This document shows, piece by piece, positions 39,763-50,832 of a stretch of DNA of 64,000 nt; the stretch's first letter is position 1, and each line of letters starts with the position of its first letter. The translations under genes were made by a program, and so were the position numbers. The stretch spans positions 5,890,001 through 5,954,000 of the forward strand of contig NZ_CP059165.1 in assembly GCF_013466425.1 (NCBI RefSeq), read 5' to 3'. This stretch comes from Mycobacterium vicinigordonae (GTDB taxonomy: Bacteria > Actinomycetota > Actinomycetes > Mycobacteriales > Mycobacteriaceae). The notes below the pieces were generated by a model. It was not told the origin of the DNA, searched no databases, and saw only the letters and a list, made by a program, of their open reading frames with translations.

Positions 39763-41247
39763 GTGGGTGACGAAGTCAAACACGTCACGTATGACCGGCA
39801 GCAACGACGGGCATACCGACGCAAGGTGCAACTGTGTCTGGATGTCTTCGAGACAATGCTCGCCCGGACACCCTTCGATTTCGAGCAGCCGCTCACCGGC
39901 ATGGAGATCGAATGCAACTTGGTGGACGCAGACTACCAGCCGGCGATGTCGAACCGAGTCGTGCTGGATGCGATCTCTGACCCCGCCTACCAGAGCGAAT
40001 TAGGCGCTTACAACATCGAATTCAACGTGCCGCCCCGCATGCTGCGCGGGCACACCGGACTGGAACTGGAAGCCGAGGTCCGGTCCAGCCTCAACGACGC
40101 GGAGATAAAGGCCAACGCACGCGGCTCGCACATCGTGATGATCGGCATACTGCCCACGCTGATGGCTGAACATCTGCATGACAATTGGATGAGTGAGTCG
40201 ACGCGCTACACGGCCCTCAACGATTCGATCTTCGACGCCCGCGGCGAAGACATCCCGATCGATATTTCCGGCCCGGAACCGCTGAGCTGGAAGGCCGCCT
40301 CCATCGCACCGGAATCCGCTTGTACCAGTATGCAATTGCATCTACAGGTAGCCCCAGACGACTTCGCCGCAAACTGGAATGCCGCACAGGTTCTGGCCGG
40401 TCCCCAGCTGGCGCTGGGTGCCAACTCCCCCTACTTTTTCGGCCACCGACTCTGGGCGGAAACGCGCATCGAACTGTTCACTCAGTCCACCGACACCCGG
40501 CCCCAAGAGCTGAAAACCCAGGGCGCGCGACCCCGGGTGTGGTTCGGCGAACGTTGGATCACCTCCGTCACCGATCTCTACCAGGAGAACATCCGCTACT
40601 TCCCATCGTTGCTACCGGAATTGTCCGATGAGGACCCGGTCGCCGAACTCGCCGCTGGGCGGTGTCCGCAACTGTCCGAGTTGCGGTTACACAACGGCAC
40701 CGTCTACCGGTGGAACCGGCCGGTGTACGACGTCGTGCAGGGTCGTCCGCATCTGCGGCTGGAGAATCGAGTCCTGCCGGCCGGCCCGAGTGTCATAGAC
40801 ATGCTTGCGAATTCAGCGTTCTTCTACGGCGCGCTTCGGACCATGTCAGAAGACCGGCAGCGGGTCTGGTCAGAGCTGAATTTTGCTGCGGCACAGCATA
40901 ATTTCCTGAAGGCCGCTCGGCATGGCATCGAGGCAAGGCTGCAGTGGCCGGGCCTCGGCGAAGTCGGCGCACGACAACTCGTGCTCGACACTCTGCTGCC
41001 GATGGCTCATGAAGGGCTACGGCGGTGGGGCGTCGACACTGAGGTGCGTGAGCACTTCCTCGGCGTGATCGAGGGCCGGGCTAAGGCCGGACGTAACGGC
41101 GCGAGCTGGCAGGTCTTGACCGTCGGCGCACTCGAAGACAGCGGGATGACCCGGCCGCGGGCGCTCGCCGAGATGCTGCGCCGCTACTGCGAGCACATGC
41201 ACGCCAACGAGCCGGTACACACTTGGGATACGCATCGGCTCAGCTGA
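39763..41247 (+). CDS. GCS2-type carboxylate-amine ligase (Rv3698-like)
   Basis: A 494-residue protein of the glutamate-cysteine ligase type 2 superfamily (GMEIECNLVDADYQPA; AYNIEFNVPPR; SACTSMQLHLQV; LENRVLPAGPSVIDM). This is not the EgtA of the ergothioneine operon (49380-50669); it is longer and differs in its central region. Such enzymes join an amine to a carboxylate with ATP; the mycobacterial protein has no confirmed product. GTG 39763 lies 18 bases after the upstream methyltransferase, so the two are probably one transcript. It corresponds to Rv3698. Confidence 0.9.
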   Translation: MGDEVKHVTYDRQQRRAYRRKVQLCLDVFETMLARTPFDFEQPLTGMEIECNLVDADYQPAMSNRVVLDAISDPAYQSELGAYNIEFNVPPRMLRGHTGLELEAEVRSSLNDAEIKANARGSHIVMIGILPTLMAEHLHDNWMSESTRYTALNDSIFDARGEDIPIDISGPEPLSWKAASIAPESACTSMQLHLQVAPDDFAANWNAAQVLAGPQLALGANSPYFFGHRLWAETRIELFTQSTDTRPQELKTQGARPRVWFGERWITSVTDLYQENIRYFPSLLPELSDEDPVAELAAGRCPQLSELRLHNGTVYRWNRPVYDVVQGRPHLRLENRVLPAGPSVIDMLANSAFFYGALRTMSEDRQRVWSELNFAAAQHNFLKAARHGIEARLQWPGLGEVGARQLVLDTLLPMAHEGLRRWGVDTEVREHFLGVIEGRAKAGRNGASWQVLTVGALEDSGMTRPRALAEMLRRYCEHMHANEPVHTWDTHRLS

Positions 41248-41264
41248 ATTCGTCACAAGTCAGC

Positions 41265-41293
41265 TTGACAGTATTGCCGGACCGCTCGACATT
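41265..41293 (+). promoter_or_regulatory. SigA-type promoter for the Rv3699-like gene
   Basis: TTGACA at 41265-41270, 17 bases, then GACATT at 41288-41293. The -35 is a perfect consensus, rare in mycobacteria. Transcription would start near 41300, 28 bases before the ATG. Confidence 0.5.
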
Positions 41294-41327
41294 GGTCTGG
41301 GTATGCGACGGGCGTACGTTGGGAGTC

Positions 41328-41996
41328 ATGTCTGAGGTAATGGATTGGGACGACGCATATAAGCAACAGGGCGCCTTCGAGGGCCCGCCGCCATGGAACA
41401 TCGGCGAACCTCAGCCGGAACTGGCCGCGTTGATCGCCGACGACAAGATCCGCAGTGACGTGCTGGACGCTGGCTGCGGGTACGCGGAACTCTCGCTGAC
41501 GCTGGCCGCCCACGGCTACACCGTGCACGGCGTCGACCTCACCCCGACGGCCGTCGCGGCGGCCACCGAGGCCGCACGGGAACGCGGACTGACAACCGCC
41601 ACTTTCGAACAGGCCGACATCACCTCGTTCGGCGGACACGACGGACGATTCTCCACCGTGATCGACAGCACGCTGTTTCACTCGCTTCCGGTCGAGGGCC
41701 GGGACGGGTACCTAAGTTCGGTGCACCGGGCGGCCGCGCCGGGGGCCGCGTTTTACGTGCTAGTGTTCGCCAAGGGCGCCTTCCCTGCCGAACTGGAGAC
41801 GAAGCCCAACGAGGTCGACGAAGACGAATTGCGCAGTGCGGTCAGCCAATACTGGGAGATCGATGAGATCCGGCCGGCGTTCATCCACGCCAACATGCCC
41901 GAGCTGCCGGACGCTCCAGCGTGGCCGCACCCGCGGGACGAAAAGGACAGGGTCATGATGCCCGCCTACCTGTTGACGGCCCACAAAGCGGATTGA
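41328..41996 (+). CDS. Class I SAM-dependent methyltransferase (Rv3699-like)
   Basis: A 222-residue protein. SAM motif VLDAGCGYAELSLTLAAHG; acidic end of strand 2 in HGVDLTPTAV; EQADITSFGG; VIDSTLFHSLP. The N terminus WDDAYKQQGAFEGPPPWNIGEPQPELA is that of the thiopurine/tellurite-resistance-like group of small-molecule methyltransferases. The substrate is unknown. It corresponds to Rv3699 and is convergent with the PPE gene, 17 bases apart. Confidence 0.92.
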   Translation: MSEVMDWDDAYKQQGAFEGPPPWNIGEPQPELAALIADDKIRSDVLDAGCGYAELSLTLAAHGYTVHGVDLTPTAVAAATEAARERGLTTATFEQADITSFGGHDGRFSTVIDSTLFHSLPVEGRDGYLSSVHRAAAPGAAFYVLVFAKGAFPAELETKPNEVDEDELRSAVSQYWEIDEIRPAFIHANMPELPDAPAWPHPRDEKDRVMMPAYLLTAHKAD

Positions 41997-42013
41997 AAGT
42001 TCGCCTTCTCGAC

Positions 42014-45000
42014 TCAGTAGTTCTGCAGGAGGATCCCGGCGAGGTGGGAACCAATGTTCTGCAGGCCTGACACGAAGCTGCTTACGTTGGCCGGCAGCGT
42101 CCCGATGTTGTTGATTCCCGAGACAGCGCTGCCCAGAACCCCGATACCCGAGGATCCTTCGCCGAAGACGTTGTAGCCCGATGCGCCGAGGAGCCCCAAC
42201 GGGTTGCCGCTCCAGAAGCCCGAGACACCCGTACCGTTGTTGAAGAAGCCCGAGCTGTTACCCCCACCGGTGTTGAAGAAGCCTGACGTGGTGAAGATGT
42301 CGTCGGTGGTGTTGCCGAAGCCCGGCGTCGGGGGGATCTGGAATTCGAAGAGCTTCTGGCTCGGTAGATGGATGCTGGGAATGTAGATGTCGGGCAGGTT
42401 GAAGGCTCCGATCCCCAGGGGCGGGATGACCAATGGCGGCGTCTGGAACTCGGGCCAGCTGATCTGCGGCAATGTGAACTGGCCGATGTGAATGGGTGGG
42501 ATCGCGATTGCTGGCAGGCTGAACGCATCCGAATTGATCAGCGGCAAGTCGAATGCGCCGAGTGAAATCGGCGGAATTCCCACCTGCGGCAGTGAGAACG
42601 CCGACGAGGTGAACTGCGGAAGCAGGAACTGGCCGATCCCGATCGATGGGATGGTCAACGCCGGTGTTTGGAACTCTGGCCAACTGATCTGCGGCAGGTC
42701 GAAGCTGCCCAGCTCGATCGGCGGGATCGTCAATGCCGGTGTGGAGAACGCGGGCCAACCGACCTGCGGCAGGTCGAAGCTGCCCAGCTCGATCGGCGGG
42801 ATCGTCAATGCCGGTGTCGTGAACTGCGGCCAGCCGATAGTGGGCAGGTCGAAGCCGCTCACACTTATGGGATCGATCGTGATCGACGGGATATTGAACC
42901 CGGACAGCCCAATGGACGGGATTATGTAGTCGCCACCGTTATTACTGATATTGATGGTCGGTAGGGTCATCGCGCCAATAGTGATGCTCGGGAAGGTGAA
43001 CGCGCCGATAAAGCTACCCGAACTGAGGCCCAGGGATATCGGGATATTGAATGATTGGAGCTTGATGTCATAATTCGGGGCCACGAGATTTCCGGTGACG
43101 AGGCTAATCAGTGTCTGACCGCCACCCGCGATGTTGATGAAAGGATTGATTGTCACTGCGGGAAGATTGATCTGCGGAACGGTTACCGTCGGCAAGCTCC
43201 ACCCAGTAATCGTGATCAGTGGAGATTGAAGTGGCGGTATAATGATCTGGGGTAGTTGTATACCCGGGACCGCAATATTCGGCGTTGTGATCGATGGCAG
43301 GTTAAAGCCACCCACGTGAACTCCGGATGGCGAGGTGTAGGCAGGGATCGTGATCGATGGAATACCGATCGAAGGCAGGCTGAAGTTACCGATATTGACG
43401 CCCGCCGGAGTGGTGTAGGCGGGAATGTCGATCGACGGAATACCGATCGACGGCAGCCCGAAAGCACCGATGTTGACGTTGGCGGGCGTCGTGTAGGCCG
43501 GAATGGTGATCTGCGGGATGGTGATCTGCGGCGTGCTGAACGCTCCCACTAGTGCAGTTACGGGCGAGGCGAATTCGCCGATGTCGATCGGCGGAATAGT
43601 GATCTGTGGCAAGGCAAAGGCGCCCACTAGGACACTCGGCGACGCAAACGCTCCGATATTGATCGGCGGAATGTTGATGGCAGGTAGGTCGAACGGGAAA
43701 ACATTGATGTTCGCCGGCGTCGTGTACGCGGGAATGGTGATCGGCGGAATCACGATCTGCGGCGTGTTGAATGCACCCACCAAGATGGCGGAGATGTCGA
43801 CCGGAGGGAGTTGGATATCGGGCGTGGTGATCGCGAAGACGACTCCGCCTTGCCGGTCTCCAGTCCAGCCGATCCCGTTGTTCATATTGCCGGTGTTGAG
43901 CGCACCAGTGTTGTAATTGCCCCAGTTGGAGTAACCGGTATTGGTGTTGCCGATGTTGAAGCTACCCGTGTTGTAGGAACCGGGATTGAAGTCGCCAGTG
44001 TTGTAATTTCCGGCGTTGTAAGTACCGGTGTTGGCGATACCTGTGTTGAACGCACCGGAGTTTACAAACCCGGGATTAAGGAATCCGGTGTTGGCTATCC
44101 CGGAGTTTCCGATACCAGTGTTGAAGCTTCCTGAGTTGAAAAGGCCGTAGTTTCCGTTTCCGGAGTTGAAGAAGCCGATGTTATTGGTGCCGGAGTTGCC
44201 GAAGCCAATATTGCCGCTACCGGAGTTCAGGCCGTTGAAATGGAACTGGCCGGATGCCATATCATAGTAAGCATTACCCAGTCCTACCAGATTATTACCG
44301 GTAAGTCCGAAGCCGATGTTGAAGTTACCATTGTTGCCAAGACCCTTGTTGCCGAGACCGATGTTTCCAAACCCGATATTAGACGTGCCCAGGTTGCCGG
44401 CACCGATATTCCAGCCGCCCAGATTGGCGGTACCGAAGTTAAACTGGCCGAGGTTTCCGTTGCCGATATTGCCGTTACCGACGTTGCCGAACCCGAAGTT
44501 GTTCGCACCGACATTCGCCAGGCCCAGCGTGAGCTGAAGTGTCGGTGAGGCTGCGGCCGCACTCGACACGCTGGACAGTTGAGTGGTGATACCCCCTAGC
44601 AATCCCTGGAGTGGCATGGTGAATTCCGTCAACGCGGCTACGGCCGCCGACGCACCGGCGTGGTAGCCGAACATCGCGGCCACATCCTGCGCCCACATCG
44701 ACTCGTACACGGCCTCTGCCGCAGCAATCGCCGGTGCGTTCTGCCCGAACAGGTTGGACATTACGAGCTGCACGAAACCCGAGCGATTCGCCGCCACGGC
44801 CAGCGGATGCACGGTCGCGGCCACCGCCGACTCGAAGACACTGACCACCGCTTTGGCCTGCGCTGCCGCGCCGGACGCCTGCGTGGCCGCTTCGCTCAAC
44901 CACCCCGCGTACGGTAGCGCCGCCGACGCCATCGCTACAGACGCCGGGCCCTGCCAGGCCTGACCAGTCAACCCGGATGTCACCGAAGTGAAAGATTCTG

Positions 45001-45124
45001 CGGCCGTGGCTAATTCGACGGCAAGGCCGTCCCATGCGGAGGCTGCCTCCAACAGCGGACCTGGTCCCGCGCCGGTGAATAGGCGCAGCGAATTGATCTC
45101 GGGTGGCAATATTGAAAAGTTCAT
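42014..45124 (-). CDS. PPE family protein, MPTR subgroup
   Basis: A 1036-residue PPE protein starting [12 protein letters not shown], with the Pro-Pro-Glu at residues 7-9 and the conserved 180-residue helical PPE domain ([28 protein letters not shown] type region). Residues about 205-430 carry NxGxGNxG-type repeats. Residues about 430-930 carry a second kind built on IPPIxIG and FxLPxI, with a 25-residue period near the C-terminal end. A Gly/Asn/Phe-rich tail follows. PPE proteins are exported through ESX type VII systems and often pair with PE; no PE gene is next to it. A GGAAGGTG ribosome binding site precedes the ATG. Substrate or host interaction unknown. Confidence 0.95.
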   Translation of the reverse strand: MNFSILPPEINSLRLFTGAGPGPLLEAASAWDGLAVELATAAESFTSVTSGLTGQAWQGPASVAMASAALPYAGWLSEAATQASGAAAQAKAVVSVFESAVAATVHPLAVAANRSGFVQLVMSNLFGQNAPAIAAAEAVYESMWAQDVAAMFGYHAGASAAVAALTEFTMPLQGLLGGITTQLSSVSSAAAASPTLQLTLGLANVGANNFGFGNVGNGNIGNGNLGQFNFGTANLGGWNIGAGNLGTSNIGFGNIGLGNKGLGNNGNFNIGFGLTGNNLVGLGNAYYDMASGQFHFNGLNSGSGNIGFGNSGTNNIGFFNSGNGNYGLFNSGSFNTGIGNSGIANTGFLNPGFVNSGAFNTGIANTGTYNAGNYNTGDFNPGSYNTGSFNIGNTNTGYSNWGNYNTGALNTGNMNNGIGWTGDRQGGVVFAITTPDIQLPPVDISAILVGAFNTPQIVIPPITIPAYTTPANINVFPFDLPAINIPPINIGAFASPSVLVGAFALPQITIPPIDIGEFASPVTALVGAFSTPQITIPQITIPAYTTPANVNIGAFGLPSIGIPSIDIPAYTTPAGVNIGNFSLPSIGIPSITIPAYTSPSGVHVGGFNLPSITTPNIAVPGIQLPQIIIPPLQSPLITITGWSLPTVTVPQINLPAVTINPFINIAGGGQTLISLVTGNLVAPNYDIKLQSFNIPISLGLSSGSFIGAFTFPSITIGAMTLPTINISNNGGDYIIPSIGLSGFNIPSITIDPISVSGFDLPTIGWPQFTTPALTIPPIELGSFDLPQVGWPAFSTPALTIPPIELGSFDLPQISWPEFQTPALTIPSIGIGQFLLPQFTSSAFSLPQVGIPPISLGAFDLPLINSDAFSLPAIAIPPIHIGQFTLPQISWPEFQTPPLVIPPLGIGAFNLPDIYIPSIHLPSQKLFEFQIPPTPGFGNTTDDIFTTSGFFNTGGGNSSGFFNNGTGVSGFWSGNPLGLLGASGYNVFGEGSSGIGVLGSAVSGINNIGTLPANVSSFVSGLQNIGSHLAGILLQNY
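42689..42817 (-). repeat. Direct repeat, 54 identical bases, period 75
   Basis: The 54 bases at 42689-42742 recur exactly at 42764-42817 inside the PPE gene; the 75-base period equals 25 codons. Third-position identity shows recent duplication, so copy number may vary between strains. Confidence 0.85.
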
Positions 45125-45308
45125 CGAGCACCTTCCACCGAGTTCCGGCAAAGCGATTTGGAGCAGGAGCGGGAGGTGTCCACCCGTTGACTCCAATCCG
45201 TACCGAGCGAGAAGTTACTCCACACACGCGCAATATGCACCAAAACCAGTGAGGTGTTTTCACGACTTCTTGCGCGGAACAGCTACTCCGGGCCGCGTGA
45301 CGGTCTCG
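45125..45308. other. Intergenic region between egtE and the PPE gene
   Basis: No gene is visible. It contains the PPE ribosome binding site and presumably its promoter, which could not be assigned, and the 3' end of the egt transcript. Confidence 0.4.
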
Positions 45309-46421
45309 TCAATTTTGAGCAGCGGTCGCCGCCGTGGCTTCGATAAGCGCTTCGGCGAACATCTCCAGCTCATCAGCGGTGGTGTCGACGTGGGGTGAGA
45401 TACGCAGCACCGGTGCCGTCAGCTCCAGCGGCGCCCGCGGTATCCCTGCGAAGGTGGTGAGGATGCCGCGCTCAGCAAACAACCAGGACCGCACCACCTC
45501 GGGATCGGCGCCGTCCAGTGGCGCCAATGTGGTGATTGCGCTGGGCTCCTCGACCTCCTCGACCACCGCCCAACCCGGCACGTCGGCGAGCAGCCCGCGC
45601 GCTATCGCACCCAACTCGGCCAGCCGAGCACGCACCTGTTCCGGTTCGCACGAAAGATATTCACCAACTGCCACCGAAAACCCCACCCGCGCAGCAACAT
45701 TCGCTTCACCGAAGCCGAAAGGCAATGGCAGGCGCGGGGTCAACCCCGCCAGCAGCTCGGGCCGCCCGACCAACACCCCCACCCCGCGCGGCCCGGCGAG
45801 CCACTTGCGCGACGACGAATAAGTGACATCGGCGCCCACCGCGCAATCGATTTGCCCCAAGGCCTGAGCGGCGTCCACCACGAGCGGCACCCCTAGCTCC
45901 CGGCACAACCTGGCCACCATCGCCAGTGGCTGCACGATGCCACGGTGACTCGCCACCGGGGTGAGGTGCAGCAGGTCGGGCGGGTTCTCCTCGAGCTCCA
46001 ACGCGGCGTCGTCGAGCGCCAGCCGGCCGTCGCCGAGTGTCGGCAGCCGCCGCACCTCGAACCCATGCGCCTCCATCACGGCCAGGTTCGGGCCGTACTC
46101 GCCGGGCAAGCAGGCCAACGTGCGCTTTGCCGTGGGCCAACTGCCCAGCAACAGATCCAGTGCGTCTAGCGAACCGGTGGTGAAAACCACAGTGGCCTCC
46201 GGAAGGCCGCACAGCGACGCGACCGCGGCACAGCCCGCATCCAGCACCGGCGTGGCCGCCTCGGCCGCCACGTAGCCGCCAACCTCAGCCTCGTGCACGG
46301 CATGCCGGGCGGCCGCGTCCAGTGCGGTGAAGCTCTGCCGCGAGCAGGCCGCGTTGTCCAGGTGCAGACCCGCGAACGGTGGGCGGGCCGCCCGCCACCT
46401 CTCAGCCAGCGGTTCAACCAT
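45309..46421 (-). CDS. egtE: Ergothioneine C-S lyase EgtE
   Basis: A 370-residue PLP enzyme of the aminotransferase class V fold. The PLP lysine is in [16 protein letters not shown]; the aspartate that binds the pyridine N is in [10 protein letters not shown]; the phosphate region is [10 protein letters not shown]. In ergothioneine synthesis it cleaves the S-linked hercynyl intermediate to give the thiol ergothioneine. It is the last of the egtA-B-C-D-E genes on the minus strand and begins 12 bases after egtD. It corresponds to Rv3700c. Confidence 0.95.
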   Translation of the reverse strand: MVEPLAERWRAARPPFAGLHLDNAACSRQSFTALDAAARHAVHEAEVGGYVAAEAATPVLDAGCAAVASLCGLPEATVVFTTGSLDALDLLLGSWPTAKRTLACLPGEYGPNLAVMEAHGFEVRRLPTLGDGRLALDDAALELEENPPDLLHLTPVASHRGIVQPLAMVARLCRELGVPLVVDAAQALGQIDCAVGADVTYSSSRKWLAGPRGVGVLVGRPELLAGLTPRLPLPFGFGEANVAARVGFSVAVGEYLSCEPEQVRARLAELGAIARGLLADVPGWAVVEEVEEPSAITTLAPLDGADPEVVRSWLFAERGILTTFAGIPRAPLELTAPVLRISPHVDTTADELEMFAEALIEATAATAAQN

Positions 46422-46433
46422 TTCCGCCGCCGC

Positions 46434-47399
46434 TCATTTGGTGGCCAACGACAAACCGAAGTCCCCTGCGGCATCGGTCCACCACCGGGTGGCTTGCAGG
46501 CCGACTGCTGCCAATTCGGCGCGAACCGCATCCGGACGAAACTTGCACGACACCTCGGTCAGCATCTCCTCGCCCCGGTCGAAGTCAACGGTCAGATCCA
46601 GCGCCGCGACCCGCACCCGCTGCCGGCGAACGGACCGCAGCCACATCTCGATGCGTTCCTGTTCGGCGTTCCACCGGGCCACGTGCTGGTAGGCGTCGAC
46701 ATCGAAATCGCCGTCGAGTTGCCGGTTGATCACCGCCAGCACATTGCGGTTGAACCGTGCGGTCACACCGGCGGCGTCGTCATACGCCCGGACCAACCGT
46801 TCGGCGTCCTTGACCAGGTCGGTGCCCAGCAACAGGCTGTCTGCAGGCCGCATCACGTCCGATAAGGTCGCCAGAAACTCCGCGCGCGGGCCGGGAGTCA
46901 GGTTGCCGATCGTGGAGCCCAGGAACACAAACAGCCGGCGGCCGCCGTCGGGGATCTCGGTCAGGTGTTCCTCGAAATCGCCGCAGACAGCTTTGATCTC
47001 GATGCCTCCGTATTCGCGCTGAATGGCACCAGCGGCCGCGGACAAGACTCCGGCGTCGACATCGAACGGCACGAACCCGCGCAACACCCCGCGCTCACGC
47101 AGCGCATCGAGCAGCATCCGGGTCTTCTCCGAGGTACCGCTGCCCAACTCCACCAGCGTGTCGGCCTGGCTGGCGGTCGCGATCTCGGCGGCGCGGGCGC
47201 GCAGAATGGCGGCCTCGGTGCGCGTCGGATAATACTCCGGCAGCCGGGTGATCTGATCGAACAGCTCGCTGCCAGTGTCGTCGTAGAACCATTTGGGCGG
47301 CAACGATTTCGGTGTCTGCTGCAGTCCGACGAACACATCCCGCCGTAGCGCGCGCAGGGCGGCGTCTTCGGCAAGGTGATTCGACAGTGTCAGCGTCAT
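46434..47399 (-). CDS. egtD: Histidine N-alpha-methyltransferase EgtD
   Basis: A 321-residue methyltransferase of the DUF2260/EgtD type. The markers are [23 protein letters not shown] (substrate lid), [19 protein letters not shown] (SAM), [16 protein letters not shown] and [15 protein letters not shown]. It adds three methyl groups to the amino nitrogen of histidine to give hercynine. ATG 47399 overlaps the egtC stop by four bases. It corresponds to Rv3701c. Confidence 0.96.
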   Translation of the reverse strand: MTLTLSNHLAEDAALRALRRDVFVGLQQTPKSLPPKWFYDDTGSELFDQITRLPEYYPTRTEAAILRARAAEIATASQADTLVELGSGTSEKTRMLLDALRERGVLRGFVPFDVDAGVLSAAAGAIQREYGGIEIKAVCGDFEEHLTEIPDGGRRLFVFLGSTIGNLTPGPRAEFLATLSDVMRPADSLLLGTDLVKDAERLVRAYDDAAGVTARFNRNVLAVINRQLDGDFDVDAYQHVARWNAEQERIEMWLRSVRRQRVRVAALDLTVDFDRGEEMLTEVSCKFRPDAVRAELAAVGLQATRWWTDAAGDFGLSLATK

Positions 47400-48112
47400 C
47401 GGGATCCTTTCGGCTTGTGGTCCAGCGGACTCACCGTCACGCCGCCACCGTCGACTTGCACCAGGTGGCGATCGGGGACATCTTCCCAGGCGGGATCGTC
47501 GTCGTAGGGCTCGCTGGCCAGTACCACGCCGTCGTCGCGGCGCAGACTGTACAAGGTATCGCCCCACGTGGTGGCGAGCAGCCGAGAACCGTTGGCCGCC
47601 AAGATGTTCAGCCTAGCCCCCGGGTCGGCGGCACCGATCGCCGTGATGGTCTCGCCCAGGGCGTCCAGCCCGTTGGCGAAGATCGTCGCGGCCAGAACCG
47701 CACTATCACATACCGATTCGGCTTGGACGGTCAGTGGCAGCACGGCACGGTCGACGACACCGTTGTGCGACATCAGCCATCGCCCGTCGGTGAACGGCGC
47801 GGTCGCGGTGGCCTCGAGCGGCATCCCGACCGTCGCGGACCGCACCGCCGCCACCATGCAATGAGTGTGCAGCGCAGGAGCAATCGAGGCGAACGAGCTG
47901 TCCCCCCACAGTGGCGCCGCGCTGCGCCACCGGCGTGGTGTACCGCCTTGCGACAACGAATCGAAGAAGCCCACGCCCCAACCGTCCGCATTCATCAGGC
48001 CGTGTTTCTGTCGGCGCGGCGCGTACGCCTGCACCCGCAGACCCTGCGGCGGATCGAGCACCAGCGAGGAAATGGCGACTGGAGCGCCGAGCCAGCCCAG
48101 GTGCCGGCACAT
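47396..48112 (-). CDS. egtC: Gamma-glutamyl hercynylcysteine sulfoxide hydrolase EgtC
   Basis: A 238-residue class II glutamine amidotransferase-fold protein. Cys2, exposed after removal of Met1 (MCRHLGWLG), is the nucleophile. [14 protein letters not shown] and [10 protein letters not shown] are typical. It removes the gamma-glutamyl group from the sulfoxide intermediate. ATG 48112 shares one base with the egtB stop. It corresponds to Rv3702c. Confidence 0.95.
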   Translation of the reverse strand: MCRHLGWLGAPVAISSLVLDPPQGLRVQAYAPRRQKHGLMNADGWGVGFFDSLSQGGTPRRWRSAAPLWGDSSFASIAPALHTHCMVAAVRSATVGMPLEATATAPFTDGRWLMSHNGVVDRAVLPLTVQAESVCDSAVLAATIFANGLDALGETITAIGAADPGARLNILAANGSRLLATTWGDTLYSLRRDDGVVLASEPYDDDPAWEDVPDRHLVQVDGGGVTVSPLDHKPKGSR

Positions 48113-49383
48113 CAGACCGACCACGCAAGGCGCACGCCGGAGAAAATTTGGCGACGGTACGGGTGGTCCCAGTTGCGGAAGCTGGGCCGCAGGATAGCCG
48201 ACTCCACCGCCCAGGATCCCCCGCGCAGCACCCGGTAATCACCGCCGAAAAATGGCTGAGAGTAGCGCTCGTAGATCATCGGCACGAATCCGGGCCACGG
48301 CCGCAACGGCGAGCTGGTCCATTCCCAGACGTCGCCCAGCATCTGCTCGGCGCCGTACGCCGAAGCCCCGGACGGGTACGCGCCGACCGGAGCCGGGCCC
48401 AAAGCCGCACCGCCCAGGTTGGCGTGGTTGGCGGACGGCGCCTCGGCGCCCCAGGGGTAGCGACGGCGGGAACCCGTCGCCGGATCCCAGGCGCACGCCT
48501 TCTCCCATTCGATCTCGGTGGGCAGCCGGGCGCCGGCCCACGACGCGAAGGCCTGTGCCTCGAAATAGCTGACGTGCTGTACCGGTTCGTCGGCGGGAAT
48601 GTCCTCGACCTGGCCGAACCGGGTGCGGGTGCCGGCGTTCCAGAACTGGGGCGCCGTCAGGCCTGCCCGCTCCCGGTGCTGCCAGCCGCGGCTGGTCCAC
48701 CAGCGCGGTTGCGCGTAACCGCCATCGTCGACGAATTGGCGCCACTCGCCGTTGGTGACCGGCACTCGGCCGATCCGGAAGGCCGGAACATCGACCACGT
48801 GCGCCGGGCGTTCGTTGTCCAGCGAGTACGGCTCGTCGGCGGCGTCAACGCCCAGGACGAACGGGCCACCGGGCACCAACACGGCCGTCCCCGCCACACC
48901 TGCGCGGCCCGCTGGCAGCGTTGCGGCGTCCCGCAGCAGCGGCGCTCCAGTGCGCAGATTCAATGCCTGCAGCATGGTTTCGACGTGCTGGTTCTCGTGG
49001 CTGACGACCAGGCCGAACTGGAAGTCGTCGGCGTCGGCCGGCAGCGTGCCCAAGGCGTCAAGTGCGGCCGAACGCACCGTGCGGCAGTACGTCCTGGCCT
49101 CCGTCGGAGACAGCAGCGGCAGCTGCACGCGGCTGGCGCGGGAATGCACGAACGCGTCGTAAAGCTCCTCCACCCGCGGCGGCAACAGCCCCGGCCGATC
49201 CAGGCTGCCGCCGCGCAGCAGCCACAGCTCTTCTTGCTGGCCGATGTGCGCCAGGTCCCACACCAGAGGGCTCATCAGCGGGTCGTACTGCCGCCGGAGT
49301 TCGTCGTCGTCGAAGTCGACCAACCGCAGCGTGCGGTCGCGCGCCCGCTCCAGCTCGCCGGCAAGCCGTTCCCGTGCGGTCAC
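48112..49383 (-). CDS. egtB: Hercynine oxygenase EgtB
   Basis: A 423-residue protein. The N-terminal DinB-like domain provides three iron-binding histidines: one in [11 protein letters not shown] and two in [10 protein letters not shown]. The C-terminal half is the formylglycine-generating enzyme fold ([34 protein letters not shown]). It is a non-heme iron enzyme that joins gamma-glutamylcysteine to hercynine with oxygen. GTG 49383 overlaps the egtA stop (GTGA). It corresponds to Rv3703c. Confidence 0.96.
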   Translation of the reverse strand: MTARERLAGELERARDRTLRLVDFDDDELRRQYDPLMSPLVWDLAHIGQQEELWLLRGGSLDRPGLLPPRVEELYDAFVHSRASRVQLPLLSPTEARTYCRTVRSAALDALGTLPADADDFQFGLVVSHENQHVETMLQALNLRTGAPLLRDAATLPAGRAGVAGTAVLVPGGPFVLGVDAADEPYSLDNERPAHVVDVPAFRIGRVPVTNGEWRQFVDDGGYAQPRWWTSRGWQHRERAGLTAPQFWNAGTRTRFGQVEDIPADEPVQHVSYFEAQAFASWAGARLPTEIEWEKACAWDPATGSRRRYPWGAEAPSANHANLGGAALGPAPVGAYPSGASAYGAEQMLGDVWEWTSSPLRPWPGFVPMIYERYSQPFFGGDYRVLRGGSWAVESAILRPSFRNWDHPYRRQIFSGVRLAWSV

Positions 49384-50669
49384 GGCTCCCCTGCCGCTAC
49401 CCGTGCGACCGTGGCGGCGATGCCGTGCTCGACCACTTGGTCGGCGAAGTCGTCCGCCGGGCTGCGTCCGGTTTCGACGTTGCGGATTAGTTGCCGCATC
49501 CCGTCGGCCAGCGACGCCGGCGCCCGCTCGGCCGCGATGCCCACGCACCGGTTGGCGGCGGTCCACAGCCGCCGATCCCGCAGCCCGAGCCGGGCCGCGA
49601 TGTCCCAAGCCGTCGCGACCGGTTCGACGGCTTCGGCCGCCAGGTCAGCGGCGAACGGGTCGTCGAGCAGGGTGGTCAGCATGAACACCAACGCCGGCCA
49701 GATCGTCTCGGGAACGCTGTCCAGGTAGCGGATTTCCAGCCACTGCCGCGGCCGGACCGGCGGAAATAGGGTGGTCAGGTGGTATTCGAGGTCAGCGACG
49801 GTGGGACGACGGTCCCCGAGCAGCACCAGACCGTCCACCCAATCCGTGAAGGCGACGTAATGCGTGACCGGCACGGCGTCGGGGGCGTGCACCATCATCA
49901 CGGGAGCCTTGAGCGCATACCGAGCCCAGTCGGTAGCGGGATCGTCGCCGCTGACGGCCAGGATGGGCCCGCACCGCGCGGAATCCATCTGACCCCACAC
50001 CCACTGACGGGTGGACTGCCATCCGGAAAACTCGCCACTGAGCATCGGTGAGTTGGCGGCGATCGCGATCATCGTCGGCCCCAGCGCGTGGGCCAGCCGC
50101 ACCCGCGCGGCCCATCCTGCCTGCGGACCCGCGTCGAGATTGACCTGGATCGACGCGGTCGAAGTCATCATCGCGGCGCCCGCCGCGCCGCTGTGGCTGG
50201 CCGCGAAGAACTGCTCCATCGCGCGGTAGCGGGCGCCCGGGTTGATCCGCGCGGGCGCCCGAAGCGGGTCGGCGCCGAGGAACACCAGCCCAAGCCCGGC
50301 GTCGGCGAACGCGGAGCCCAGCACCGCCTGATCGGTGCGCATCGCCTCGATGGCCGACAGCACGCCGTCGGCGGGCGGGCCTGAAAGTTCCACGGCACCA
50401 CCGGGTTCCACCGTTACTGCGCTGCCGCCCGGCAGCTGCCGCAACCACTTGAGGACGTCGGCGATCTCGTCCCATCCTGGCCGGCGGTGCGGATGGCCCG
50501 GGTCGAAACAGTGCGCCTCGACCTCTAGACCGACCTTGCCCAGTGGGCCGTCGACCAAGCAACCTTCTGCAATGTGGCGGGCGGCGGCCGCCGAGCCGGT
50601 CAGCTCGGTGTCTATCAGCTCCAGCTGCGACGCTACGGCTGCGGGGTTGGTGGTGGCGATGCGTGTCAT
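49380..50669 (-). CDS. egtA: Glutamate-cysteine ligase EgtA
   Basis: A 429-residue GCS2-family ligase ([45 protein letters not shown]). It makes gamma-glutamylcysteine for EgtB; mycobacteria do not make glutathione, so this is its main known use. It is also called gshA (Rv3704c). It is the first gene of the egt operon; the promoter should lie in 50670-50832, but no clear element was found. Confidence 0.95.
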   Translation of the reverse strand: MTRIATTNPAAVASQLELIDTELTGSAAAARHIAEGCLVDGPLGKVGLEVEAHCFDPGHPHRRPGWDEIADVLKWLRQLPGGSAVTVEPGGAVELSGPPADGVLSAIEAMRTDQAVLGSAFADAGLGLVFLGADPLRAPARINPGARYRAMEQFFAASHSGAAGAAMMTSTASIQVNLDAGPQAGWAARVRLAHALGPTMIAIAANSPMLSGEFSGWQSTRQWVWGQMDSARCGPILAVSGDDPATDWARYALKAPVMMVHAPDAVPVTHYVAFTDWVDGLVLLGDRRPTVADLEYHLTTLFPPVRPRQWLEIRYLDSVPETIWPALVFMLTTLLDDPFAADLAAEAVEPVATAWDIAARLGLRDRRLWTAANRCVGIAAERAPASLADGMRQLIRNVETGRSPADDFADQVVEHGIAATVARVAAGEP

Positions 50670-50832
50670 GTCACGCTCCCTCCGGGGCAGCTGGGCGCGC
50701 AGCTATCGGAACGATAACCACCATCACTAAATCTTGCAGATGGGGCCGACATATTCCCGTACGGTTTGGAGGCACGGGGTAGACAAGTACCCAATTTCCG
50801 GACCTCCTAGTGGCCCGGTGTGGCCCAGCAGA

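Noticed and set aside
42014-45124. CRISPR-like repeats
   Set aside because: The repeats are coding (MPTR and 25-residue units in a PPE gene), have no unique spacers, and no cas gene is near.
50763-50781. SigF promoter before the egt operon
   Set aside because: GGTTT and GGGTA are present but only 9 bases apart and on the plus strand, opposite to egtA.
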